Source of the DNA: Microdochium bolleyi
Taxonomy: Eukaryota; Ascomycota; Sordariomycetes; Xylariales; Microdochiaceae
Length of the DNA stretch: 64,000 nucleotides
Direction of reading: 5' to 3'
NCBI GenBank assembly: GCA_001566295.1
Contig: KQ964249.1
Coordinates: 186,001-250,000, forward strand
The position numbers were made by a program, and so were the translations under genes. Below are positions 21,915 to 32,780 of this stretch, piece after piece; the first letter of the stretch is position 1; the number at the start of each line of letters is the position of its first letter. The notes below the pieces were generated by a model. It saw nothing but the letters and a program-made list of their open reading frames with translations. It had not been told where the DNA came from and made no database searches.

Positions 21915-22821
21915 GGTGCCTTGGGTCGTTTGTTTCGGTTGGAAGAGGGAACTGGCGTGAGGGGTGGTGTGCTGGTTTTCTGTTTTGCCTTGCCGTGAGT
22001 TCCGGAAAAAAGGTGCTTTGCTTGAGGCTGGTGACAATCTGCGGTCTGATGGCTGGAAGTTTTGAGGATCTGGTGATGCTTCACCTGGACAAGCTCTGGC
22101 GCAGTTTGCTCTGCCGCCTGCTGACAAAGTCGGTGGGGCAGAAGGCTTTCCGCTCTGACGACCCTTTCCGCCCTGGGCAAAGGAAAAAAGAGGCGGTCTT
22201 GCATGGCAGAACAGCCTGGAGGGCCTGTTGGAGTCTCGGACCTGAGCCTGGAGTCTAGTCCCGAATAGTGCTAGCGTAGATGACCCCAGATCCCGGCTCT
22301 TGTAGACGAGCATCCCGGCTGTCTGCGAGATGTGCCTCGGAAGTGACGTGCTGCAGGACCCATCGTCGTCCGTTTGGCTTGCTTGCCCGTGACTTGTCCA
22401 GCAAGCCTCGCGGTGCTCTGTCACTCTGACCAAATCACGCCTATGCAATGCTGTCTTCCTGACATTGTGCAAGTACCCCAAGCCTGCCCTTTCTGCCGTT
22501 GTTCCGTTGCAGACTCTACTTCGCGACCAGATTGTACATAATCTTCTGTTTTCCTGTACTCTGTTAGCCTCGGCGCATCGCATTCCTCATTGCCAACCCG
22601 GACACTGGACCTCAGCCTGGACTCCACGACCGCAGACATCAACGTCTTCCTCTAGCTGCAGCCTCCACAGCTCAAGCCCAACCTGAATACAAGAGATATT
22701 TCACACCTGGACAGCAATTCTCACTGCAGCGACGCCCGCGGAGCAGGACGACAACCGCTTCTATACTCCCTCCACCAGCACCAACGAGCGATCCAGCCAC
22801 AACCAGCACTTTTCGCCCACA
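21915..22821. other. Divergent intergenic region rpc10/HIT gene
   Basis: About 0.9 kb carrying the promoters of both flanking genes. The last 150 bases before the HIT gene ATG are rich in CA and AC, typical of leaders. The long minus-strand frame that crosses this region is an upstream extension of rpc10 exon 1 and is not protein-like. Confidence 0.45.
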
Positions 22822-23439
22822 ATGTCGCCCTCACACCAACAACAGCCATCAAAGGTCTCCAAATTCGACCCCACGGCGCCCCTAACCTCGCTCTCCGCCG
22901 ACTCCTGCCCCTTCTGCGCCATCGCTTCCACCTTCTCGCCCTACGACCCCTCCTCACCACCTCCCTCCTCCAGCCCGCAGCTGAACCCAGAGAACCTCAG
23001 CCCGTCCACATACATTGTCCTCTCGACGCCGACGCTGCTCGCGTTCCTCGACATCATGCCCCTGTCCCCGGGCCACCTGCTCCTCTGCCCGCGCTCGCAC
23101 CGGCCGAAGCTCACCGATGTCACGGGCCACGAGGCCGCGGACCTCGGCGCGCACCTGCGCCTGCTGTCCCGCGCGCTGTGCCGCACCACGGGCGTGCAGG
23201 ACTGGAACGTCGTGCAGAACAACGGCGCCGCCGCCGCGCAGGTCGTCAACCACGTGCACTACCACCTCATCCCGCGCCCCGAGATCCGCGCGAGCGGCCG
23301 CTTCAGCGAGAGCTTCACCATGTTCGGCAGGGGGGTGCGGTCGGACCTAGACGACGACGAGGCCGCCGCCATGGCGGAGCGGATAAGGAAGGAGCTGAAG
23401 GGGGTCCTGGACGAAGAGGCCACGAGGGGGAAGCTGTGA
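22822..23439 (+). CDS. HIT-family nucleotide hydrolase
   Basis: Intronless 205-aa histidine-triad protein. CPFCAI (residues 29-34) is the usual N-terminal cysteine motif, ALL..FLDIMPLSPGHLLLCPRSH is the substrate-binding strand pair, WNVVQNNGAAAAQVVNHVHYHLIPRP contains the catalytic HxHxH triad (His144, His146, His148). A Ser/Pro-rich insertion at about residues 43-56 lengthens the first loop compared with short Hint proteins. The C-terminal helix is acidic/basic (DDDEAAAMAERIRKELKG). Members cleave nucleoside phosphoramidates or dinucleoside polyphosphates; this HINT/Fhit-like protein cannot be assigned more narrowly from sequence alone. Confidence 0.93.
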   Translation: MSPSHQQQPSKVSKFDPTAPLTSLSADSCPFCAIASTFSPYDPSSPPPSSSPQLNPENLSPSTYIVLSTPTLLAFLDIMPLSPGHLLLCPRSHRPKLTDVTGHEAADLGAHLRLLSRALCRTTGVQDWNVVQNNGAAAAQVVNHVHYHLIPRPEIRASGRFSESFTMFGRGVRSDLDDDEAAAMAERIRKELKGVLDEEATRGKL

Positions 23440-23912
23440 GTCTGGCGGTAATATGAAGCACTTGCTTGGGAGGGCCAGAAGTTGTTTATGGATGACATTT
23501 GAAGGGGGAAGCGACATATTTTGGTTCTCAGCGCGGCAGTTCGTGCCATTTTGCGATTTGGGGATAGAATCATCTTGAGAAGAGCGTTCTTCAGGCCGAG
23601 GTCGACGACGGTGGAGGCTTGTCTATATAAGTAGACTTCATAAGGATTTCGCCATACAGATAATTCTGCGAATTGGCGAAAGTGTTTGAGTTCAGATTTT
23701 GCACTACATCACACAAACCGAGCATGAGGAGCACAGGCAGTGTTTGCGACGAGACCACGTATATTCTATCATTGACGTTTAGGACTATGTACTAAAAACG
23801 TGGAGAAAAGAGTGTCTGTATCAAGTCTACCACACATGCTTCCGTAAACGACTCTCGCTGTTTTGTTTAATTTTGTTTCAGTTCTTTCTTCTTTGGGATA
23901 CAACAACTCCTC
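23440..23912. other. Convergent intergenic region
   Basis: 473 bp between the HIT gene and aldo/keto reductase stop codons. AT-rich and T-rich near 23860-23890; no gene seen. Confidence 0.45.
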
Positions 23913-24955
23913 TCATTCGTCATCCCCGAAGAAGACCTTGACAGGCAGCCACGCGTCGCCGCAGACCTTGCGCCGGTCCTTGAGGTTCGACAGCTTGTGC
24001 ACCTCCTCGTCGGTGAGGGACCAGCCGTCGAGCGCAAAGTTGGCCTCGATGCGCTCCTTGGTGACCGACTTTGGGATCACGTCCCAGCCGTTCTGGATAC
24101 CCCACTGCAGCAGGCACTGCTGCGGGGTCTTGCCTTTCGCCTCGGCGATGGACAGGACGACGGGGTCCTTGTAGAGCGGCGAGCCGGTGCTGCCCAGGCA
24201 CGAGTAGCCCGTGACGTGGATCCCCTTGTCCTTGCAGTACGCGACGAGCTTCGGGGACGGGTTGTTGGGGTGCAGCTCGATCTGGTTCACCGAGGGCTTG
24301 ATCTGGTGAGGGTGCGGGGGTCTTGTGTCAGTGTGATGTGGTCTTTGCGAGGAGCTTTGGACAAAGGACTGCGGCTTGAGCTCACCTTGGTGTCGGGGTG
24401 GTTCAGCAGCTTCTCGAGGTTCGTGATGCCAAAGTTGCTGACACCAATGTTGCGGACCTTGCCGGAGCCGACGAGCTTCTGCATCTCGCGCCAGGTGTCG
24501 ATGAAGTTCCAGTCGTCGTAGTGCTTCTTGAGGTCGTCGGGCCGTGTGCTGCTGGGCCAGTGCATGAGGTAGAGATCGACGTAGTCGGTGCCGAGGTTCT
24601 TCAGGCTCGTGTCAATGCCCTCGCCGACGCGCTTGTGCCAGGGGTTGTCGAGCTTGGTCGTGATCCAAAGCTGCTCGCGAGGGATACCGGCGGCCTTGAC
24701 GCCTGCACCGACCTCGTGCTCGTTGCCATAGGCAAGCGCCGTGTCAATGTACCGGTAGCCCGCGGCCAGGGCAGCCTCGACGGCGGCCTGGCACGAGCCA
24801 TCCTTGGCGGACTGCCATGTGCCCAGGCCGATGGCGGGCATCTTATCGCCCGAGGCGAGGGTGTAGGTCTTGCTGTAGTGTCCAATCCTTGTTAGTTGAA
24901 AGCTACAGAACAGCTAGAGATCTGGATCGTACCTTGTGGGCTTGTTGTCGGCCAT
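23913..24955 (-). CDS. Aldo/keto reductase (glycerol dehydrogenase / Gcy1-type)
   Basis: Exons 24955-24933, 24872-24386 and 24302-23913 give 299 aa starting MADNKPTSKTYTLASGD; introns are 60 and 83 bp. NADPH-dependent carbonyl reductase TIM-barrel: GLGTWQS, YRYIDTALAYGNEHEVG (catalytic Asp and Tyr), LWITTKLDN (catalytic Lys), DLYLMHWP (His), then VSNFG, NQIELHP, QWGIQNGWDVIPKS and the cofactor-binding TKERIEANF. It most resembles fungal Gcy1/Ypr1-like enzymes that reduce aldehydes and glyceraldehyde. The frame is open upstream of this ATG for another 70 codons, see the separate entry for 24956-25165. Confidence 0.95.
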
Positions 24956-25165
24956 TGTGGCTGTAGCGTATGATCTTGTGACGGGAGGGTATGAAGATGT
25001 TGACGAGAACGTCCTGGAGACAACACAGTTGCGTGAGGATGGACGATATAAGTAGCCGTTCGAGACGAGACGAGACACCCCACCCGGTTGCCTCGAAGTG
25101 CTCCTCGCACCCCGCAATAATGAACGCATAGCCCGCGTGGGGATGCCAATCGTGGGAGCAGCCAT
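24956..25165 (-). other. Possible in-frame mitochondrial presequence of the aldo/keto reductase
   Basis: From an ATG at 25165 the same frame runs without a stop into the reductase start. The 70 residues contain about ten Arg, many Ser/Thr, and no Asp or Glu; SRTFSSTSSYPP looks like a matrix-protease cleavage region (R-x-F-S). Use of this start would give a 369-aa form. A caution: a TATTAATAATT stretch lies only a few bases upstream of this ATG, and if it is a TATA element, transcription would begin inside the extension. Confidence 0.5.
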
Positions 25166-28086
25166 GTTGAATTATTAATAACACCGGAGAGGGGTTGCGT
25201 CAGACTTTTGGGCCTTGCTTTTCTTTCTTGCCTGTGAGCTCGGTTGGTGAGGCTCTCAGCCAGCGCGAGACCGGGCCGGGTATTTGAGCCCTCTCGGCCA
25301 CTGTTGTTCCTGACTGTGATGCTTCGCGACGAATGAACTCGATGCGATCATCGCTACGCCAGCGCTGCGCTAGCGGAGGCCCTGAGCCGCATTCCGAGCA
25401 TGCGCACCAATGATATCTGGTCCTGAGGCCTTTCTAGCGCGGGGTCAGTCGTGGAACAAGTGGTTAAGGTTGTGTTATCTCAGTCCGAGCTGGAGCTCGA
25501 CGCGAGCTGGGTTGTATTTTTGTGGTTCATTACATTCAGCCGCCAAACGTCCGGGATCGCTGGTGGCGAGGCTATCAACATCACGTCTGTTGCCGGTTCA
25601 AGGACGATGTTCAGGCCCATCGTATGTATAGTATGGGGTGCCTAGGACGTCATTGCTACCTTCGGGACTCCTATACGCCGTGGTTAGAAGAGCAATCCAC
25701 AATATGCGAGGTGCAGTGTTTTGTTGACTCCACGACGACGTCTGGCCATAGAGTGCTCGTGGCCGCGGTCCTAGTCGCAAGGTCCGGACTGACACTGACG
25801 CCGAGAATATATGGCAAGGCACGAACATACAGGTATGCTGCAGTTGGTTGAATGCTCGCAAGACAGGGTTGATGAAGATACGGAGTACCATAGTCCGCAG
25901 CGTTTACTCCGGGCTCTGGCTGACGGCACCGAGACCGGAGCTCGCGGAGGCTGAACCATGCCTCCCGAGCCGTGAAGCGGCCGGTGCGGGCGGCTGATGC
26001 TGCCGGCGCGAGTCCGGTGGAAGCCCAGCACAGGTCAAGTCCGGACAACGAAGGACTCCACCAAACAAGCACCGTGGCCAGTGCAGTCTATGTTCACTTT
26101 CCAAGAAAGCCAAGATATATCCAAGTTGGCTCGTCGTGCTTGTCTGATTGTCCCGTGCATACAAGCATCATTTCACCAGGGATTGCATGACTGAGTTGCG
26201 CACGGTGTACACGAACCTTGCCATTATGCACACAGATAGGAACGCGTGTCCCTGTGGGTAAAGCTGCAGTGATCCCAATATCGACGGGACAGTTCCAGCA
26301 CGTCACTTGGCAGATCGGTGGGCCCAGGCGACCCTGCCACGGTGATCAAATGAGGATTGGAGAGGGCGACCAGGCGTGAAAGTTATTCCACATCCAAGAC
26401 ATTGCGCAAGTGACTGTACACTCCATCGAAAGCACAGTCAGCAGTCTGCTTTGTTCCAACAGGACGGTCACATCGGCATGGGGTAAGCGAGCCGAGCGAT
26501 CCTTTGCGGGATCTAGGAGCTAGTCGAGTTCGCGACGGAACACAGATCGTCGTACCGAACATGGCGAGTCGACCATTCCGAGAGACTGCGGCCCCTTTCT
26601 TCTGATAAGAGGTCTAGGTTGAGACGAGGGCGAGAATTGCCAGGAATTGGTGCAAACTGCATCATGCGCCCGGCCAGTCAAAATGCCGTATCCAGCGGCT
26701 GCCAAGCTTCTCGTGCTCATAGAGTGTCCTAAAAAGTGGAACGGCAGCAGCCTTGGAAGTTGGAAGCCGCTGCGCGAGTTCGAAAAGGGGGTGGTGGCAA
26801 GTCTGTCTCGGACATTTTTGTATGCATTCCGCCTCGCTTCTTTCAGGTACGGTTCGTGTTCAAGAAACATGGCTTGCTCCCGGCTCGTGATGCCAGCACA
26901 TGGTAGCTGGTGATGTGATCACGAAGACACGCGCGGCATGGGAGGGCGAAGCGCCACACATGCTGCCTGCGCAAAGCCCGTGAAGCTTAAGGCTCGTCTG
27001 ATGACGTCCGGACTGCACCGGTATCTCGCTGCCAGCTGCTGCCCACTTGCCGCAGATGACTCGTGGCGTGCTATCGACAGGCTCGCGGGACGTATCGGGC
27101 GGGATTGACCCCTGTGCGACAGCTCCGGTTCTGGAAAATCTAATTTCATCGACATGACGGGGGTCGCATGTCGACGGGACCTCATGCTATCTGCGCAGAG
27201 TCTGATTGGCTGCAGATCGTCCAGAGCTGCAATCTCGAATTGCCAATACCGTCACACAGATAGTGCTGTCGAGGCTGTCGAGCGCGGGACGACTCTGGGT
27301 CTGCGGAAGAGATCGCCAGATGTGAAACGACACTAGAGGCACTCTGCCGACACAGCAGATCTGCTCACAAGCCGCAAGTAGGTGTGCGTAACGACGAAGC
27401 TGCTCACGGTGCAAGGTGGAAGCTGGAGGACCCTGGTGATTCGAATCTTGTCTGGTGTTCTTGCGTTGAAACGTGTCAGCCTCAATCACGTGCGCGTGCT
27501 CGATCTGGGGCGACGGGGGCCGGACGGGTTCCCTGCGCGTGGCAACGAGAAGACAATGCCTTTCCCAGCGGTGCCATACGCTGCGACGCGGTGCAGGGTG
27601 GAAGCCGAGCGCCATGGGCAACAGACAAGGTTCAAGCCGGCGGGAGCGACGAGAGTTGTCGCGAGGGCGCCTGGAAAACCCGGACGGGTGGGGGCCCTCC
27701 ATGGATCCTGCCAACGGGCGCATTGTCTGGAGCGAGCCCCCAAACCTGGCTCAAGCACTGTGGAGGCAGCGCCATGGTGTGGGACAGGCCTGCCGGAGCG
27801 GTTCCAGACCTGTTCCTGCTGGCTTCAGGGGCTGGCCAGGGCACTCGAGGGTCCCCTCAAAAACGGCCCGGCCGCCAGCCGTGCACCCTTTTTCCTCTGC
27901 TCCCTCTTTCCACTGTGTGTCTCTCCTCACCGGGCTTCTGCTTCCTGTCTCTCCTTAACATTCCAGCTTTTTCCCTCCCACTTGCATCCCGCCTCACTAC
28001 TGCTCGTCCACCCCGCGCCGACGACACCTCCAGCCCGCACAACGACGACTACGACCAACGACCGCGACGATCTCACAAACGACGCA
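25166..28086. other. Intergenic region upstream of the TPT transporter
   Basis: About 2.9 kb without a supported gene. It has scattered short frames on both strands, one copy of the recurrent 9-mer TACGGAGTA at 25879, and a strongly pyrimidine-rich segment at 27885-27975 that probably marks the promoter and leader of the transporter gene. Confidence 0.5.
25879..25887. repeat. Recurrent 9-mer TACGGAGTA, copy 1
   Basis: Exact match in intergenic DNA between the aldo/keto reductase and the TPT transporter. See the finding on this motif. Confidence 0.6.
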
Positions 28087-29515
28087 ATGGCTTCCTCCCG
28101 GACAGACGAGCGCAAGCTCGAGGGCGGTGGCGCCGAAGCTGCGGCCCCGGCCAGCGCTGGCATTCACCCGGCCTTCTACATTGCGTACGTCCCCCGCGCG
28201 CGCGCCTCCTAGCACTCGGAGACTAACGAGACGGCTCATGCTAACTGCCTCTTCTCGCAGCCTCTGGATTGCCTGCTCCGGCAGTGTCATCATCTTCAAC
28301 AAATGGGTTCTGGCCGCTGCTGGCTTTGGTATGTCATCCCCCTGAATCGCCACTGGAAATTTCTCGTCGTGAGAAGTCCTTGAATAAAACCAGCTGCTAA
28401 CCATCTCTTTCCCGCAGATTTCCGTAAGTTTATGCCAGAAGTCTGCCATGGCTAAAGCCGGCCGATTCATGCGCTCACACAATCCATCTAGCTCTCTTCC
28501 TCACCTCGTGGCACATGGTGTTCGCGACCGGCATGACCCAGGTCCTCGCCAAAACCACACCCTACCTTGACTCTCGCCACAAGGTCCCCATGGACTCTGC
28601 CACCTACATGTGAGTATTGAGCTGAGGAATTATTATTCTCGCTGCGACCCGATGCTAATACCCAGCAGGCGCGCCATTGTCCCCATTGGTCTCATGTTCA
28701 GCTTGAGTCTGATTCTCGGCAACTATGCCTACCTTTACCTTTCCGTCTCCTTCATCCAGATGCTCAAGGCCACCAACGTTGCCGCTACTCTCCTCGCCAC
28801 CTGGATCTTCGGCATGGCTGCTCCCAACTACAAGGTCCTCGGAAACGTTGGTGTCATTGTCGTCGGTGTCATCATTGCTTCGTACGGAGAGCTCAAGTTC
28901 GACATGTTCGGCTTCCTCATCCAGATTGGCGGTGTCGTCGCTGAGGCCATCCGTCTCGTCATGGTCCAGCGCCTTCTCAGCTCTGCCGAGTTCAAGATGG
29001 ACCCCCTCGTCTCCGTCTACTACTACGCGCCCGCCTGTGCCGTTGTCAACGGTGTCCTGACCCTGTTTGTTGAGATTCCCCGCATGACCATGAACGACAT
29101 CTACTCTGTTGGTGTTTTCGTTCTGATCGCCAACGCCTTCGTTGCCTTCCTGCTCAACGTCTCCGTCGTGCTCCTCATCGGCAAGACCTCTGCCGTTGTC
29201 CTGACTATGGCTGGTGTCCTCAAGGATATCCTCCTTGTCGTCTCCTCCATGCTCATCTTCGGCGACCCCGTCACTGCTCAGCAGTACTTCGGCTACTCGA
29301 TCGCCCTCGGTGGTCTCACCTACTACAAGCTCGGCGCGGAGAAGATGCAGACCCTGGCCAACGACATCAAGTTCCAGATCAACGAGACCCGCCACAACCA
29401 GCCTGGCCGCTTCAAGGCGATCATTGGCTCAATGATCCTTGGTGTCTTCACCCTCATCGTCCTCGGCTACTACCGCAACATGCCCGGCTACGCTGCCGGT
29501 GTTCCTGCCGCTTAA
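28087..29515 (+). CDS. Triose-phosphate/nucleotide-sugar transporter family protein (TPT, DMT superfamily)
   Basis: Five exons: 28087-28184, 28261-28328, 28418-28423, 28492-28609 and 28669-29515; 378 aa. Exon 3 has only six bases and supplies part of the F-D-F-P stretch that precedes LFLTSWHMVFATGMTQVLA, a hallmark of this fungal subfamily. About nine to ten membrane helices follow, including MFSLSLILGNYAYLYLSVSF, MLKATNVAATLLATWIFG, LGNVGVIVVGVIIASYGE, YYYAPACAVVNGVLTLFVEI, GVFVLIANAFVAFLLNVSVV and the closing LGVFTLIVLGYYRNM. KTSAVVLTMAGVLKDILLV is the conserved C-terminal TPT signature. Probable Golgi/ER antiporter; the substrate cannot be read from sequence. The final intron has a CAGCAG double acceptor. 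Confidence 0.93.
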
Positions 29516-32437
29516 GTCTCACCAGGATGATTTGACGAGGAAGACAACAATACTTGGCACGTACTGCGTACGGTAATAATGTACAAACAACGGTTATGTT
29601 CATGTCATGGTCAACACGAAAGTCTCGAATACGTCGAGTCCCTAATTCGCAAGCCCTGCGTGGGCGCGCTCTACTACCTTGCGCCTGCGGCAGCGGCTTC
29701 CTACCGTCTCACGCACTTCTTTTGTTTACGTTTGCGACGGATTTCAATTATTTCGATGAGACCAGCGGGGTCGTGAAAGGACGGAGCAATCCCGCTTGGT
29801 GGTTTAGGGTTCTTCGTTTCAACAATATGCAGGAGCTCAGGTGTTTGATACACAACGGATGTACGGGACGGGCGCTTTCACCTGCATTTATCAAATCGCG
29901 ATGATAGATTTTCACCAGGACTTTAGCTTGCTGTGGTGAACAAACCTCCATTCCACATGCGAGGGAGACGGGCTTGGGGTATGAAACAAAAAGCAGTACG
30001 GCTGTGTCGCAGAACCCTTGGAAAGCTTTGAGGGATTTTTTCGCATATGAGAGGGCGGCTCGCGAGCAGACCACGATAGAGTTGCAGATTCTAGTAATGC
30101 AATATATGTAAAGAGTAAAGTCGGTGTGGAAGATGCGCGTGATTGAGAAAGTGGTTGGAAGGGCCGTATGTTGTCGGTTCCTTGCTCTCTTGTTCTCCAT
30201 TGTGTTGAGGGTGTCCGACATGGCCAGACACGGCATGACAAGATGTCCATGTGTGTGAGATCATCATCTTTCCACCATCTCGTGAGTGGACGAAGTTTTT
30301 GGGTCCAGCACGAAACGGGCGCTGACCCCGTTGATTGTTGCGCATCGTTGGGACGACTGTCGTGCGCCGTGGCTCTTTTGGATCCAGGATGGATTTGACA
30401 TGGCGTGGGTCTAATTGTTGCCACGACTCAGAGCCGGATTTTGGGTAAAGCAGCAACTGTAGAAGATTTCAAGAGTAGAGCTTGCTTGATCCAATGGCCA
30501 GCCTGCTAGGTTGTTCCTGCATTTCATACGATATATACCCCTGATGGGCTAGGAGAAATCAGGAATGTAGGGAATGAGGAACGAGTGACGGTGCATGGGC
30601 GTAGATACCAGGTCAAGTAAGATAAGCTTGAGCAAGTACCTGAGAGCCACCTCGTTTCCGCCGGGGAGCTGTCCACAACCGATAAGGGCATGATCTCGTC
30701 GTCCTGGTTCTCTTGACTGAACGCCACAGTGGTAAACCACGGGTACGTGCAACGGGAGTTGTGTGGTCAGCAGCAGCGGCTATGGGGGTCAGTGTGCAAG
30801 GTTTCTTTCGATCTGCTGGGTGTTCTTCCTCGTCCTGCCCGCGCTTTGCAGTTCGGAGTAGAGCCTGCCAGTCATAGGTTCTGTTCATAAGCCCTTCAGC
30901 CTGACATAGCCTTGGTGTTACAATTACTCGCTATTCGAAAAAGGGGGACACTGATAGCCCTCGGTCTAGTGAAGTAGTGAGCGTACCCGTGCTTTCTATA
31001 TAAACCTTCTGGGATATAGAGCTGAAGAAGTCGTGGAGTCTAGAGAGGTTCATGCGATGGCCGGGGTTCCGCTTCCGTCGTTGTCCCCCGTTAGGCAAGC
31101 TGCCTATGCCGAGTACACGCTCAATGCGACGTCGGCGACTCAATTCTTGGTTATGAATCCGACGGAGATGCCCGGACACGGCAGTGATTGGCTAGATCCA
31201 ACAATCGAGCAGCTTCCCGCTGGGCCGTGCCGTTCCATGACAGCCCCTGCGGATCCGACACTCGGCCGCGGTTCGGGTGGCAAAGCAGACACGACCCAAC
31301 GGCCGACTGCCCGACCAAACCCAATGAGACAACCGGGCGCTGCTACCTATTCCGGGCGAGGCAGAGTTGCGAGTAGAGTTGTGCCTGTGCCGTGGTTGTG
31401 AAGGCTGGCCGGGAGTGGATCTACGCCTCGTAGGGCTGGCCATCAGCTCCGGGGCTTGGCCCGAAGACTTGCACAAGCGCCGATGCATGGCATCCTTGGG
31501 GCAGGAGGTCACGATCTAGTTGTGGATCTGCTCCGGGGAAGCAAGTGACTGAACCAGAGGGCCCATCGAAGTCCGGGGTCTTCCCCCGTTCTCGGGGATG
31601 GCCGCATGGCGGGTTGTGTCTGGGACTGTGGGATCTTTGGGTTCGTTTATGCCTATAACACTGCCTTATTCCTAGCCGGCTTTGAGTCGGAGGCTTGCAT
31701 GTCGGAGGCTTGCGCGATGTAACTTGCTCCGGTCGCATGAGGAAGTGGCCTTGGTTGGGCGTGACCTCGCCAACAACGAGGCGGAAGGTGATGCGCGCGG
31801 CCCGAAACCTTGACGGCGAACGGCAAGACTGGCGATAGGATCCCGGCCAGGGTCATGCGGCTAGCAGTGATGGACCGAGTGCCAAGACAAGGGATGGCGA
31901 TGTTGTGGTGGCGGCAGTGTGTCAGAGCTGAGCATAGGTGGTGGCTTGTTGTGCTTTCAGCTCGGGCTGGAGGCACCTGCCGTACCTGCCGCCAGTATTC
32001 TCGAAGCTTTGGGCCTCGTTCCATGCATGCCGCAGTCTGCCCTCAGCTCCGTGGCCGTCTGCATCCTCATTCGCCACTCCTGGATCCTCTCTTGCTCGGC
32101 CGAGATCTCAACGTTACATTGCAGCATGCCTGTCCCGATTCCCAGACACGCACGAGCCGAGTGTCGTGTCACTGTCGGCTGCCCTGCCAAAGACAGCCAC
32201 GGCCATCCCAAGCCACCACCACCGAGAGCTGGGGCTGACAGAGCCCCGATACTAGCTGCTGTCAAGCTCAGGCCAAGCCCAAGCTGAGAGAGCTTAATCG
32301 GAACTCTGGTTCTATTGGTCGCGGCCACAGCAAGCCAGCCCTACGGGTGGAGATGCCGTCTGTCACTCCTGCCTGAGGGCTGAGACGACACTCTTAACAT
32401 GCTGGGACAGCACAGAGTCCCAGTACTTCGACATGAT
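29516..32437. other. Intergenic region
   Basis: About 2.9 kb. No ORF has convincing composition. Small minus-strand frames at 30888-30524 look partly protein-like but contain no usable exon chain (see rejected items). Confidence 0.45.
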
Positions 32438-32442
32438 TATAA
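32438..32442 (+). promoter_or_regulatory. TATA-like element upstream of the GPI-protein gene
   Basis: TATAA in the context GATTATAAGAAGG, about 60 bp before the CAA-rich repeat and 339 bp before the ATG. Position and sequence fit a TATA box; not proven. Confidence 0.4.
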
Positions 32443-32499
32443 GAAGGAGCTGTAGGACCTCTCTCGGTTGACTCTTTGGGAACATCATCACCACCACAG

Positions 32500-32600
32500 C
32501 AACACAACAACACAACAACACAACAACACAACAACACAACAACACAACAACACAACAACACAACAACACAACAACACAACAACACAACAACACAACAACA
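32500..32600 (+). repeat. 8-bp (AACAACAC) tandem repeat, about 12 units
   Basis: Near-perfect array with no G or T on the plus strand, bounded by ACCACCACAGC on the left and AAAGCAACACAGC on the right. It lies between the TATA-like element and the ATG of the GPI-protein gene, so it is probably in the mRNA leader. Confidence 0.95.
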
Positions 32601-32780
32601 AAGCAACACAGCAATCTCTACTTCCTCCTCCATCTCCTTACAGCCTCTTTTCCTATCTCATCCATAGAAATCTTCTCCAATCATTGTGTAGACAAATATA
32701 CACACGCAGAACATCCAGTCTTACTCACTACGACCCCGACAACACCAATCACTTACGTCAACCGCACAACAGTCTTCAAG

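Noticed and set aside
25166..28086. A decayed (RIP-mutated) transposon
   Set aside because: No long AT-rich block, terminal repeats or transposase-like fragment was found, so the gap is described only as intergenic.
30524..30888. Two overlapping minus-strand frames (MNRTYDWQALL..., ...VAFSQENQDDEIMP...)
   Set aside because: Parts look protein-like, but the only connecting intron would be 30 bp and breaks frame; no family recognised, so not called as a gene.
31957..32328. 123-codon minus-strand ORF
   Set aside because: It overlaps open frames on the opposite strand, has no signal or domain, and lies just upstream of the promoter of the GPI-protein gene.
32363..32633. Minus-strand ORFs with Cys/Val/Leu repeats
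   Set aside because: Translation of the (AACAACAC)n repeat on the opposite strand; no real gene.
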